Positions 10,750-22,708 of a DNA stretch of 64,000 nt are shown here, piece by piece. Origin of the DNA: Intoshia linei (taxonomy: Eukaryota; Orthonectida; Rhopaluridae); the NCBI GenBank assembly GCA_001642005.1, contig LWCA01000063.1, positions 1 through 64,000 of the forward strand, in the 5' to 3' direction. The notes under the pieces were generated by a model. The model worked only from the letters and a program-made list of their open reading frames with translations, was not told where the DNA came from and ran no database searches. The first letter of the stretch is position 1. Each line of letters begins with the position of its first letter. The position numbers and the translations under genes were made by a program.

Positions 10750-13700
10750 ATGAACAGAAGGAAGGTTCATTTTGTTACTAACGAGAGTAAGCCATACGTT
10801 AAACGTAGAAGTTTGACTCCAGAACCGTGTAGCCGTTCAAATAAAAGTGTTTTGTTTGACAAGTACGATACAAATTATTTTACTACGAAAAGCAGTAGTA
10901 TACCGCAACTGAATAAGTATAATTATGATTATCGTAATGGCAGACAATATCGAAATGATTTTTCTCATCAATCCACCAGCGATGGTAAATACAATCGAAA
11001 TAGAAACCGCTTTAATGATAATTTTTACAATTCTTATAATCATGATTATCATAAATATAATCAATTACCCAACCAAAATATTTATCAAGACAGAAGCCAG
11101 TCCAACTTTAAAGATACATGTAATTAAAATGAAAATGAAAATATTACAACACAGTTTATTTTAAAAAAATTTTAGATCAAAATTACGACTCTCACCAAAG
11201 ATATAATTATCAAAATGCAAATTTGGTTTTTTACCATTTTTTAGTGTTATTTTTACTTTTAGAAGTACGGACAGAATTCCGTTAAATATGAAATTGATAA
11301 ATTGAAAAAAGATGTAATTTTTATTTAATTTTATAATAAGATTAGATTAATGAAAAAGAATACATTTTAAATTCACGCAATGAAAGGTTTGTGGAAATGG
11401 AACAAAACTATGAAAAAATATTAAGTGAAAATGACAGTCTAAAAAATCAACTTTGTCATTCTATGGATTCTGCAGCTAATAATATTAATGAAAGAGTTAA
11501 GTGTAAAGATTTATTGATTCAAAAACTTGAACAGGAAAAACAAAATATCTATACTGATAATATTGAAATGAGAGATAGATTGAGGTACTTTTTAATTATC
11601 TAGATTGAAATTTTACATTAATGTTTAATGTAATAAAACTGATGTACTGAGTCCATTGTATTAAAAATCACTGAGCTTGGTGTTAAATCTGAAAAATTTC
11701 TATAAAAACCTGAATGTTGGATTATTATGGTCTATTAGTTAGACAAGATTTTTGACCTCTACATTAAACCAATATAATTTTTCAATATTGTTGTATAATA
11801 ATTTTACAGTCTGTTTAATTTAATTTTTTTAAATTTAAATTTAAAGTGTGTGAATATAATGTGTATTGTAATTGTTGTAACTGAAAGGGCATAAGTTATA
11901 TAATTTTTATTTATTTTTAGTAAACTCGAAATGGAAAAGAATAGTTTTTACAATAGTAGATTGGCAAATGAAGAATCACTTAATATGTTTCAGCAGAAAT
12001 TGATTGATATTCTCAAATCCTCATCTGTTGATTTTGACCGTCAATTGGAGGATAATAATTTATGCAAAGATGATATTTTGGAGAGAGTAAATATTGCTTT
12101 ATATCCGATATATTATTTATGGTTCTCGGACTCTTGATAGCGCCTTGACAGAGTGGTAGTTGCCATCCTCAAGCTCCGAAAATAAATCAATTTTAATTAA
12201 ATTAATGGGTCATAATTAGGGCAATTTTTTATTGACCTATAAAATAACAAAAAAACTGACCTAAAAATTAAATTTACTGACTTTATCTGACCTTAAAATT
12301 TATGTTTGTTTCTATGGTTAACACCAACTGAATCTACGATACCCTAAACCTTCCTTTTGTAGGCCTTAAATTAAATCAATACAATATTTACTACATCTTA
12401 ATTTTAATATTCGCATAGGCCCAATCATGATGGTGTTGGTCACTTTACATAATAAATTAATATGAATAAAACTTAAAATAAGGAATATTTATGCGTGTAA
12501 TAATAAATATGAATAACAAGGAACTGCAAATGAAAGAACCGATGTAAATCTCATTGTGTGATGTTGAAAATTATAAATGTTTATTGTTGTACATAATATA
12601 ATGTTTAACATAATATACTTAATATATAAGTTAGGATATAATGTTTGTATAAACTAATAACTATTTAAATAGGTACGTGAAGCAATTATGAATTCTAACA
12701 ATTTACGTGGCAGACTAGATCGATATGAATCTGAAAAATCAATTTTAAAGGCCACTATTTCTAAACTAATGGACGAATCTAGCCAGGAAAAAGTGCATAT
12801 ATCTTTTGCTAATGGTGAAATTGCCAAATGGGAAAATGTAAATTAATATAAACTTAACTGTGAAGTTTAAACATTATTTTAGAAAAGCAAAATCCTTGAT
12901 GATGATAACCATCTATTATATTCAGAAATTGAAGATTTAAAAACTAGATTATGTTCGGTCACTAGTGCTTGGACAGAAACACGTGATAGATTGGAAAGTA
13001 GAGAATCCTCTTGGTTGAATGAACGAGATAAAATAATTGAACACAAAGCTAGACTAGAAAATGAAATTACACAATTTCAGGGTTTATACTCCAAGCTAAA
13101 GACATTAATATGTGAAAACTTGAGAATTAATGGAAATGTAAAAACAAATACTTTTGGATTAGATGAGGATAAATTTTTGTTTAAAGTTTCAAGTGAAATT
13201 GGAATATTACATGATAGAATATCTAAAAATATGGACTTTGAAAATAGGACGATAGATTTAACCAAAAAATTAGAAATGGAATACAATGGTCATCGAGACA
13301 TGGAAAAGAATATTTCATTATTAGAAGGTGATAAAATGGAGTTAAAATCGGAAATTTCCAGATTACACCAACAACTTGAAGTGGCGGATTCAATTCGAAA
13401 AGTTCACTCTGACGAAAAAGGAGAGGTATTGAGATATTAGTAGTTTTTAATTTTTGTTTAGATTCATGAATTTTTAAACATGATATTTTTGAAATTTTTT
13501 CAAAAAGATTGTCTGGTAAATGATTTTGGAAATATAATAAATAAAATAAAAATATTGGAACAAGAAATGAAAATAATGTCAGATATTAAACACGATGAAA
13601 CTAGTTCAAAACGTCAACAACTTTCACTGCTGCAACAGAAAAATTGTCTGCAGCGTGATACTATCAATGCACACGAAATGAAAATTAAAGATTTAATGAA

Positions 13701-14561
13701 TAGGATATCTGGTTTACAAGTGAGCTTGGAAGAAAAACATGCTATTCAACATGATTCGGATGTGAAGGGTAGAAAAATTAAAAGAACCTTGGATGAATTG
13801 CACAAAACTAAAAGATTGTTTGATGATGCCAATTTAAAACTGCGAGAATATGAAATGGAAGGAAATAGTTGCAATGATTTATATGTAAGAAATTATACAA
13901 AATAGTTAATTTTTAACATTGGATACAATTTCTCTTGTACCCATTTATATATGACGTTTTTATTTATATTTATATTTTAGCACCAATTGAATGAAAACAT
14001 TAAAAAATGTGATCAATTAAAAGATGAAAATTATCAACTGAGAAAAAGACGAGATGAATTAGAAATGCTCACAAAAAACATTGACATGAGAAATGAAAAT
14101 TTAAATTCAAACAAAAATAACTTGCATAAAGCTTATTCTGAAATTGGAAATAACCGTGAAGCTTTAAGAGTCATAACAATGCGTGAAAGTGATGTAACTT
14201 TAAATATAATAATTTAAAAAATTTTTAAATTTAGCTTACCAAATTTCGTACAATTATTGCTAGAATGTTGGGAATAAATGTATCAGAGCTGTCAAAAAAA
14301 TTCACAGATTATGATATTTATTCACGGTTGGAACAATTAATTTTATTGGCTCAACATTATTCTAAAGACGGGACAAGTTATAGTGTTGATACAAAATTTC
14401 ACAGTAAATATGATAAACATTTTATCAAAGGATATCAGCAACCCGACAATTTAACTCATACCAATTTTAAAAATTCAAAAAATCGAAAAATGTTGACATC
14501 TAAATTACCAAATCGCAACAAAAAACCTCTTTCAGGTAGATATGATTCTAGAATTTACTAA
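10750..14561 (+). CDS. CCDC170: CCDC170-like coiled-coil protein
   Basis: Ten exons in consistent phase give about 848 aa: 10750-11119, 11176-11225, 11263-11313, 11346-11584, 11921-12086, 12673-12837, 12883-13425, 13462-13884, 13981-14193, 14235-14561. The N-terminal 140 residues are basic, rich in Asn, Tyr and Arg, and probably disordered; the rest is coiled coil. Resemblance to CCDC170, a Golgi and microtubule-associated protein also linked to motile cilia, rests on overall architecture and on the C-terminal block 'KFRTIIARMLGINVSEL' followed by 'DYDIYSRLEQLI'. Internal blocks pair a 'FQGLYSKLKTLI' helix with 'DEDKFLFKVSSEI'. Most introns are 32-45 bp. The ATG is 199 bp past the HMMR stop. 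Another ciliary coiled-coil family is possible; the gene itself is secure. Confidence 0.6.
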
Positions 14562-14607
14562 ACCATATTTACCATTAAATTTACTTTAAAATTTTTTTTC
14601 TTGCATT
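14562..14607. terminator. 46-bp convergent intergenic gap with overlapping 3' ends
   Basis: Only 46 bp separate the plus-strand CCDC170-like stop from the minus-strand SLC23 stop. An ATTAAA hexamer near 14573 could serve the plus strand. Both 3' untranslated regions very likely overlap the opposite gene. Confidence 0.6.
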
Positions 14608-17600
14608 TTAAATTTTTATTATCAATTTAACATCTTTAACGGTATCTACATTTTTTAACATTTTTTGTTCACTATTATCAGTCAATTCAACGTTGGTTTC
14701 AGTTGTGTTAGTGTCATTTAGAATGATTTCATCATATTTCATTTTATATGTTGGACAAATTGGTATGTATTTGAAAAAATTCACTTTACGTATAAAGTTC
14801 ATTCCAATTGGTAGATTGTATATTGATGATAGTTCTTTAGATTCAGACAATTTTAATCTTTCCTCATTTAAATTTGTAATGCCACGTTCTTGTTTTGTTC
14901 CTAAGTTTAATTATAATTTCTGGTGATACTTTTTAAATTTGATTTTTATTAAAATGATAGAACCTGGTATGGTATTATCTAGAAGGAATCCTAGCACACC
15001 TCCAACAAACATGTGAGTACTCAGTAAAATTTTAATTGAATCTGATATTGTACTATTCCCTAAAAATGAGTTAATTATCTCAAGTATATTATAATAGTTA
15101 CATTTTTATCATACACTTTTAAAATTTTATTATATGTGTTAATGGATAAGTATTAATTAATTATTGTTATTCACAATGTATATACCAAATGAAAGGTTCT
15201 TTTGATTTCTTTTTATGTATTCTTAAATTAAGAAGTAAAAATTTAAAATTAAACATAATTATACCAGGTATTGATATTCCAACAAATAGGGTTATGCCAA
15301 TAATGAATAAATTCCTGGAATTATTTTCCATTTTATAAAATTGCGACATTCCAACGGATATTATTACAGCTAAAAATACAAAGATACTTCATATAATATA
15401 TGAACTAATAATACACATGGATCGGAATTGAATTGAAAAATACTTGATAAATTTTTATTTAATTATACATAAAAACTATATACAATTGAATGTTTCTGTG
15501 TCTGTGTTATCGTATATTTAAAAAATTAACAGTCGTAGAATTTGAATGAACCCAATTTCTAATACAATTTTTTCCTGGGCATGTTTATATCTGATTTTCA
15601 GTTTCCGAATTTGAATACTTCAGGTCAAAAACCCAATTCGCCAAAATTTGTATAATAGAAATTGTAAACTACAAAAAATTTTGTAACTATCGATTTTCAA
15701 ATTTAATTTAAATTTACATAAATAAATTAATTTCAAAACGTTTTGTAACTATCCATTTTAAAGTTTAGTTTAAATGTAAGTTTATTATATTTTAATTTTT
15801 CTATAATTGAATTATATTACTGTGAAGACTCCATATAAGTACATTCAATTCATGTGCGTATAAAAATTTTGAAACGTTATATAACAAACTATATTATCAT
15901 ATTATGATATAGAAAGTCATTTTCTTTTCATTTTCAAATACAATGTACAAAATTATAAAATGATTCCAATATATTCAAAAATAAAAGTTTATTCACTAAA
16001 AACATAAAAATCACAATGATTTGTAGCTTATATAAAGTGACCAGAAAAATATGTATTATCACTTTTAGTTTATTTGGAATAAATTTTAAAACGAAAATTT
16101 TTATTTGTCATCATAATAAGTAAAAGCCTTTTATCCAGTTGAAAATGTACTTATGATAAGTTTAGTAATTAAATTAATTTCAAAAATTTGTAACCATTGA
16201 TTTTAAAGTTTAGTTTAAATGTAAGTTTATTATATTAAAATGTTTCCATTATTTAAATTATACTATTCGTTTCAAATCAAGCCAGTAAAGAATAAAAATT
16301 GTTATTGTTCACATCATACAAACTTTTAAAATTTCGAATCTCATACATATAACATGTAGAATAAAATTAAAAAAAATTTTACCAAATAAAACTATAAAAG
16401 CACCAGCTATAATTGGATCGGGAATAGTGATAAAAATAGCTCCAAATTTTGTAAATATTCCGAGACCAATCATGAAACAAGCTGAAATCAATATAACCAT
16501 TCGAGATCCTACTTTAGTCAATCCAATTAATCCTACATTTATGCTTGTTGATGTTGTTCCATTCCCAGTTCCTAACATTGCATCAAACATTGAACCTAAT
16601 CCTTCGACAAATATTCCTTAAAATGTAATGTTAATTTAATTTATTTTTATGTCTGAAGGTTTCCTAATGTCTTTCTCAGTGAATTACCAAGTTGTAAATA
16701 TTTCAGAAATACAGTCATGCCTCATTCAACAAACAGGTTAAAATATAAACAATGTGCAAATTTTTAGAAATTTCTTTTTTTTTGCAAAAACATAAGAAGC
16801 GGTTCTTACGTTTATCTATGTAACGAGCTCTCCAGTTTATCGAAAAAAATAATAATAATTATAATAATAGTTATTATAGTTGTTCTCTATTGATATAGTC
16901 ATGTTTGCAAATTGCAATGCATAATGAAGGTCATGTTTGCCTTTAATATGGTCATTTTATATATAGTATATATATTAAATAATGGTATATCTAAGTTTCA
17001 ATATTGTCCAATAATAGAGAGAAATAAAATGTTAATACCTCTATTTATTGCATGGAGAGGAGGAATTGTAGCTCCACAAACATCTGCACACGTGTGATAA
17101 TCTCCAATTGATTCGATAATTGTAGCCAAAATTCCAGATAATAATCCCAATACACAAACTATATCAATGGTTGGATATCCCCACTGAACTAAAGATTAAT
17201 ATTAGTGGTTTTCGACACTTCCATTTCCTCTTTGAAAATAACGGAATTAATCTTAAACATATCGATTCTGGTCGAAACCCTATAATAGTTATTTCGTTTC
17301 AACGTACACTGCGACACGTGGTATTAATTACTTAATAATATTCCTCAATTAACTACATTCTATGACGATTGACCCTTTCTAAATGAATATTTTTTGTGTA
17401 ATATTTGTATATCTAAAAAATTCGACTTAAACCAACCCATACTAGTAAGCTGAAAAATCGTGTGGCTATTGATTCAACTACTGTAAATACCTGCTACATA
17501 CTAGGGATGTAAAAACTAACCTGAAGCACAATACGAACACGAACTCTTAAACAGATCCAAACACTTTGGATCGAATAGCGATTCGAACATGTTTACAGTA

Positions 17601-20600
17601 AACTAGATATATATTGTCTACTAGTGAACTACAGTTTAGTTGAATATAATAATATAAATTACAAGGATATGGGAATCTGAACCACGGTGAGTATTTGATG
17701 GCATCCATTTTTAAGTCAGTTCGAGCATTGAAATATTTTTCTCCAGCATTTGTGGGAAAAACATTGGTTACAGTGAGAATAATTGATATAGTCCACATAA
17801 TGATGATAGCAAAAACAATAGGAAACATGCTGAAAATTGGCATTTTCATAAAATAGAATCCCTTCTGTCGTTGATACATTATAATTGGTATTTGTATGTT
17901 ACGAAGATATTGGGAAAAGACTATAATTAGCAAAACTGTACTAAATTAATTTCTTTTAATGGACGATGACAATATAAAAAAATTACAATATACAAATTGG
18001 CCAACATCCTGAAGCGTATTCTGCAGATTTTGAGAATAAAGAAAACCCCAATAACGAAATTGTCGGACCAATTGTTAACGGTCCTAAAATTTATCAATAA
18101 CAATATAGTGTAATATTAATGACGTTAGGGTGGAAAAAATTTCATCAATTATTTTTAATTAATTAATTTAATTAAAAAATTAATATTTCTAAAATCAAAA
18201 ACACATTTTCTAATACAATTTTTCGATAGCTGTTTTATCGCAAATTTCATTATTAGAAATTAAGTCCTTCAGGTTAAAAACCCAAATTATTTTTTTTGAA
18301 AAAGAAAACTGACTTAGAATGAAAAAATTATCATAGATAATACAGTGATTTTCATTTAACAGTCAAAAAATTTGAATCGCACAAGGGACGCCTTCCCGGT
18401 CAAACAAGCACTCTAGTTTAATTTTTTTTATTTGGTCACTATTTTATAAAACAAAAAATATAATAACTAATAGTCTTATAATTTAAAAGAAATGATTATT
18501 TTCGCATACAATTCATACGTTCAAGTTGCATTTATTAACAACAAAATAAATATATATAAAATAAGTAAATTTTAATTAAAAATTTAATATTAATTATATG
18601 TAATTTTCCTACTCAACACACAAAAGCTCTTCAAATTAATTATAATGGATATATGCTAATTTAACCTCTTTATTAAGCTATTCATAACAAACTGGCAATA
18701 TTTGGACTATGGTCATTGAACATTTTTAAAACCATTTAAACAAAAATACCAACTTGTATATTTTAAATATTGTTATTAATTTCATTTTAGTCATTTTCAA
18801 AACTTGCAATAAATTCATACCTTCAATGAAACAATAAAAAATCCATTAATTCAAAATTTATCTCACAAAGGGTTGAAACCGTCCGCCCTAATTCGAAACT
18901 ATCATACTAGGAAACACAGCTGCATGGGGTTAAATTATAAAATGCCTACCCTGAATTAAATTGTCGTTAAAATAAAATCGGTTGAACAGTAATACTATTC
19001 AATTAATTATAATTAATTTTCATTATCAAAGTATGGCATATATTGTAATCTGTTAGACATATATAATATTACATGTAAATTAATTAAATTTGATTTTATC
19101 TAATATGTACCGAATTATCGAATAAATGAATCAAATTTTGTCATTTTAATTAGTTTCTTACTTTTTTGATTTATTGAAATAGAAATTTTTAAAAATTACT
19201 ATTTCATTAAAATTTAATAGAGTAGTTATCACTGATAAATTATCAGAAAGCAATGTCGATTTGTTTGTTTTTATTACCGGCAAAAACAATGCTGATAACT
19301 TTGCTGGTATCAGCAAATTTTTTTAAAATATATTAATAACTAATTTGTAAAATCTAAACTGAATGAGAGAAACTGAAAACCGAAACAATGACGCTTGTGA
19401 GTGTCACAAATTTTTAATGTTTAAAACTAAGTACTCGGAAAAAGGGACATTTTCCCGTCATGATTGCTAAAATTTTGGTTTTTTATTTTTGGGTTGGATT
19501 AAGAGGTTTTTTAGTAATGTTTGGTAAAATCAAAGTTTTCAAAAAAATAAAGGAAAATTGATTTTTTCTTGAGGCTTTAAAGATTGGATTTTTATTTTGG
19601 GGAATGATTAAAGGTTTTCTATCACACGGTTTTTTGTAAAATCATCAGAAGAGAATTTTTACATAAAGGGCTTAAAATGGTATTTTTTATTAAATTTTAT
19701 TAATGGTGGGATAAAAGTGGTAATTATGAAAATTATAATTTAGCGATTGTCTAGGATTTTGGATAAAATCCAAACATGTGGCAACTCTGTAATAATGTAT
19801 TTTATAAAAATAAACTAATTTTTTCATTTTGCTGGTAATAAAATCAGAAAGACTGGTAACCCTTGGCTTATCAGTTAATAAAGAAACAAATAAATTATGA
19901 TTAGTCCTATAGTAAATAAACTTTGTTTATCTTTGATTCAAAAAAAAAATTTTTACACTTATCATAAAGATAACCAAATGACCAATGATTCCGAAAAAAG
20001 TTAAAATAACTTTAAATATGCTTCATGGTTTCAAGCCTAAAGAGGGACGTTTGATAATTTTTGTTACCGCTATAAATTGAACCATTTTTTATTAATTTTC
20101 TTAAATACTACAAATTTGTTTCTGATAATACCCATTGTAATGATTTGATGTCAAAAAGTATTAAGGTTTTGAGATTTAATAATAAAACAATTTTAAGTAT
20201 ATCGATAATAAATATATCTATAACAATGAAGAGTACTTCATTACACCCATTTTTTGTGAATATTGTAATTTATATAAATTCATATACAATGTATAATATA
20301 CATACACTGTACCAAGTTGGCATTGTACTCCACTGTACGTGTATTTTAATTAAAGTACATAAGATAATAAAATTGTAATTTTCAGAGATTACATTATGAT
20401 AACCTCGTATCACTGTCTAAAACAGTAGTACATAAACAAATATCAATCCATTTCATTTTATCATATTAAAATTGACACATTGCTTATCCATAGTATCTAT
20501 TACTGGAAAGTGTATAATGGAGTGCTTTCCAACCCATTTTGGTTGGCGACACACATTTCAATCTGAAAACTTATTGCGACACACCAATCTAATAATATAC

Positions 20601-22508
20601 TATTGATTTGTTAAACGAAATTTTTTCTAATAATAATATCAAAATAAATATAAAATTATTGCTCCACTATAGATTAAAAATAATTATATATATATTGTTA
20701 TTAAAAAAAATTACATTTGTATAAACGAGATTTAAATTATTTTTTCATTATTTTAAAAACGATATGAAAAGGTGTATTTCATGACTAATTTGATGTTTTA
20801 TTTATTGATTTTGACTGTAAAATTATCATTTTGGTGATGAATTTAATCAAATTTAGTGAAAAATAACACTATTTTAGTTATGTAAAAATGTTGTTTTCAT
20901 TTGAAAATCTTATTTATGCTATTTATAACCAAAAATTTCATTTGGTCAAACAAATTTTTAAAAATATATTTTAAAAAGTTTGGCGACACATCTGGAGATA
21001 ATTGGCGACACACCGGTTGGAAATCACTGGTATATTATAATATATACATTTTTTTATAAAATTGAATATTTTTCTGTGTGATACCTATTACTAAACTAAG
21101 TGACTAGAATTTAAAAAAACATAAAGCATAAAGTATACAGTTTTTTGCAGAAATATTTTATCAAAAAGTTTCAAGTTTAGAAATTTGTATGTTTCTGGTC
21201 AACGTCCCGGTCGAATTTTCCAAAATATGATTTAATAAAGATACAAAATAATAATATTTAATGTATTATAAAACTGGGTAAGATAGAAAAAATTAAATAA
21301 AATACAATTGGTACACTTCGATAAAGTTGAATAATATAATGATCCTAGCAGTTAATACAAGTATTTTCTAAAAAAATAACAGATTTTTAGAAAACATTTA
21401 ATTTTACTATTGGGGTATAAAAATTTTTAGTAAAAAAGTGACCACCAAATAAGTTTGGAATTCCCAATGTTGCCACTCGTTATAGTTTAAACCGTTAAAA
21501 TTGTATAAATTTTTTAATTGGTCCAAAAATAACTTTTTCATTATTATGCTTTATGAAAATGGTGTTTTTTTATTCTAAAGAAAAATCCACCCATAAATTG
21601 TACATTTAGTTATAAATTATCCTGTTAGTGATAAAAATGAGTATTTTCCATAATTTTAAAACTTAAATGAATTTTTGACATATTAACTTTTGGGAAAATA
21701 AACCTATAGATGTCAATTTTTTATAATAATGATAGAAGAAATGAGAATTAATAAAAAGAAGATAAATCCTTGTTTCTTTACTTTTAAAAATTTATAAACC
21801 AGTACAGATCAATATAGTCAAATCTACTACAAATTACTAAAATATTTTAAATTTAAATAAATATTGAAGGGTTAATATAACTTCAATGTCAATATAAATA
21901 GCTATTATATTATGATACCATAATGGTTTGTCCAAAGACGTTTATTAAAAGTATTTACCTATAAACCTCATAATCTTGCCAGACATTCCGAGCCCTCCAA
22001 GAAGTAATTCTAATACAGCCACAACCATTAGAGAACCTTGGATCTTAAAACTTGTAATAAATAAATAATAACAATTACTGTGCATAACCGTTCTTTCCAA
22101 TTTCTACCTAAGATTTAAACATAAAAAAGAGAGTATAATAAAATACTAGAAAGGCAACTGTTGCTTTCAAGCTCAAAAAATGACAGAGTCGGCAATAAAA
22201 GAGCAAATGTTCCAGCTTGCACGATAGGCAATCTACTTTGTATTAATATTATAACAAATAAGCTTTTACCTAACTCCAAATAAATTTTGCACAATTGTTA
22301 TTACTCCTGATGCAACAAAAATTGTACCAGTTATATGGGTTTGTCCCACTAAGTCATCACCCATGCATAATGCTCTAGCTAACAGTTTTGGGATTGTTAA
22401 TGTAGCTATAAACATAGAAATATAATGTTGAAATCCCAAAAAAATAGCTATGGATAATGGGGGTCTTTCATCGACAGTGTATAAGATATCTCTAACATTT
22501 TCCTTCAT
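14608..22508 (-). CDS. SLC23: SLC23-family nucleobase/ascorbate permease
   Basis: Eleven exons in consistent phase give about 563 aa (human SLC23A1 598). In transcript order: 22508-22270, 22232-22147, 22107-22079, 22043-21959, 18083-17987, 17940-17663, 17188-17039, 16616-16383, 15369-15265, 15059-14964, 14900-14608. The family moves ascorbate with Na+ or nucleobases across the plasma membrane. Matching blocks include '[10 protein letters not shown]', '[16 protein letters not shown]', '[12 protein letters not shown]', 'ESIGDY', '[11 protein letters not shown]' and 'TKVGSR'. The signature [QEP]-N-x-G-x4-T-[RKG] is present at residues 347-356, but its first residue is Ile ([10 protein letters not shown]), which blurs substrate prediction. 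The 3.9-kb intron 4 carries repeats; introns 2 and 3 are 39 and 35 bp. The start ATG lies 200 bp past the kinesin stop. Confidence 0.9.
15540..15660 (+). mobile_element. Helitron-related fragment in an SLC23 intron
   Basis: The block 'aacccaatttctaatacaat' through 'ggtcaaaaacccaattcg' recurs at about 18200-18290, 25432-25540 and 49262-49370, and in reverse at 43190-43325. It shares the 'ggtcaaaaaccc' core with the Helitron family and is probably a diverged relative. Confidence 0.45.
19437..19812 (+). repeat. Dispersed repeat R3 copy in SLC23 intron 4
   Basis: It shares the 'ttaatggtgggat', 'aatttagcgattgtctagg' and 'ggcaactctgtaataat' blocks with the copies at 9597-10140 and 26222-26560. Non-coding. 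Confidence 0.6.
20520..21029. mobile_element. hAT-type MITE in SLC23 intron 4
   Basis: The ends 'gagtgctttccaaccc' and 'ggttggaaatcactg' are inverted repeats. The motif 'ttggcgacacac' is present near both ends. Flanking octamers gtataatg and gtatatta are an imperfect target duplication. 510 bp, non-coding. Confidence 0.7.
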
Positions 22509-22634
22509 CGAATTAAATTGAAATTATGTTTATGTAGTACAATTTGATTTACATGTAAACAATAAATAGTTAAATGTACAATATATAAGACATAAAACTT
22601 GACTAAAAAGTACACCCAAAATCATAAAAAATAA

Positions 22635-22640
22635 TTTATT
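22635..22640 (-). terminator. Polyadenylation signal for the kinesin gene
   Basis: AATAAA on the minus strand, about 70 bp past the kinesin stop and 127 bp before the SLC23 ATG. Confidence 0.5.
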
Positions 22641-22708
22641 TCAATAACAAATATTTAATGTACAAGTCAATAAACAATTTCATGGTTGGTACGTTGTGCA
22701 GTATGTAT

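Noticed and set aside
16427-16621. Plus-strand frame of 64 codons
   Set aside because: It is antisense to SLC23 exon 8, which matches the permease family residue by residue.
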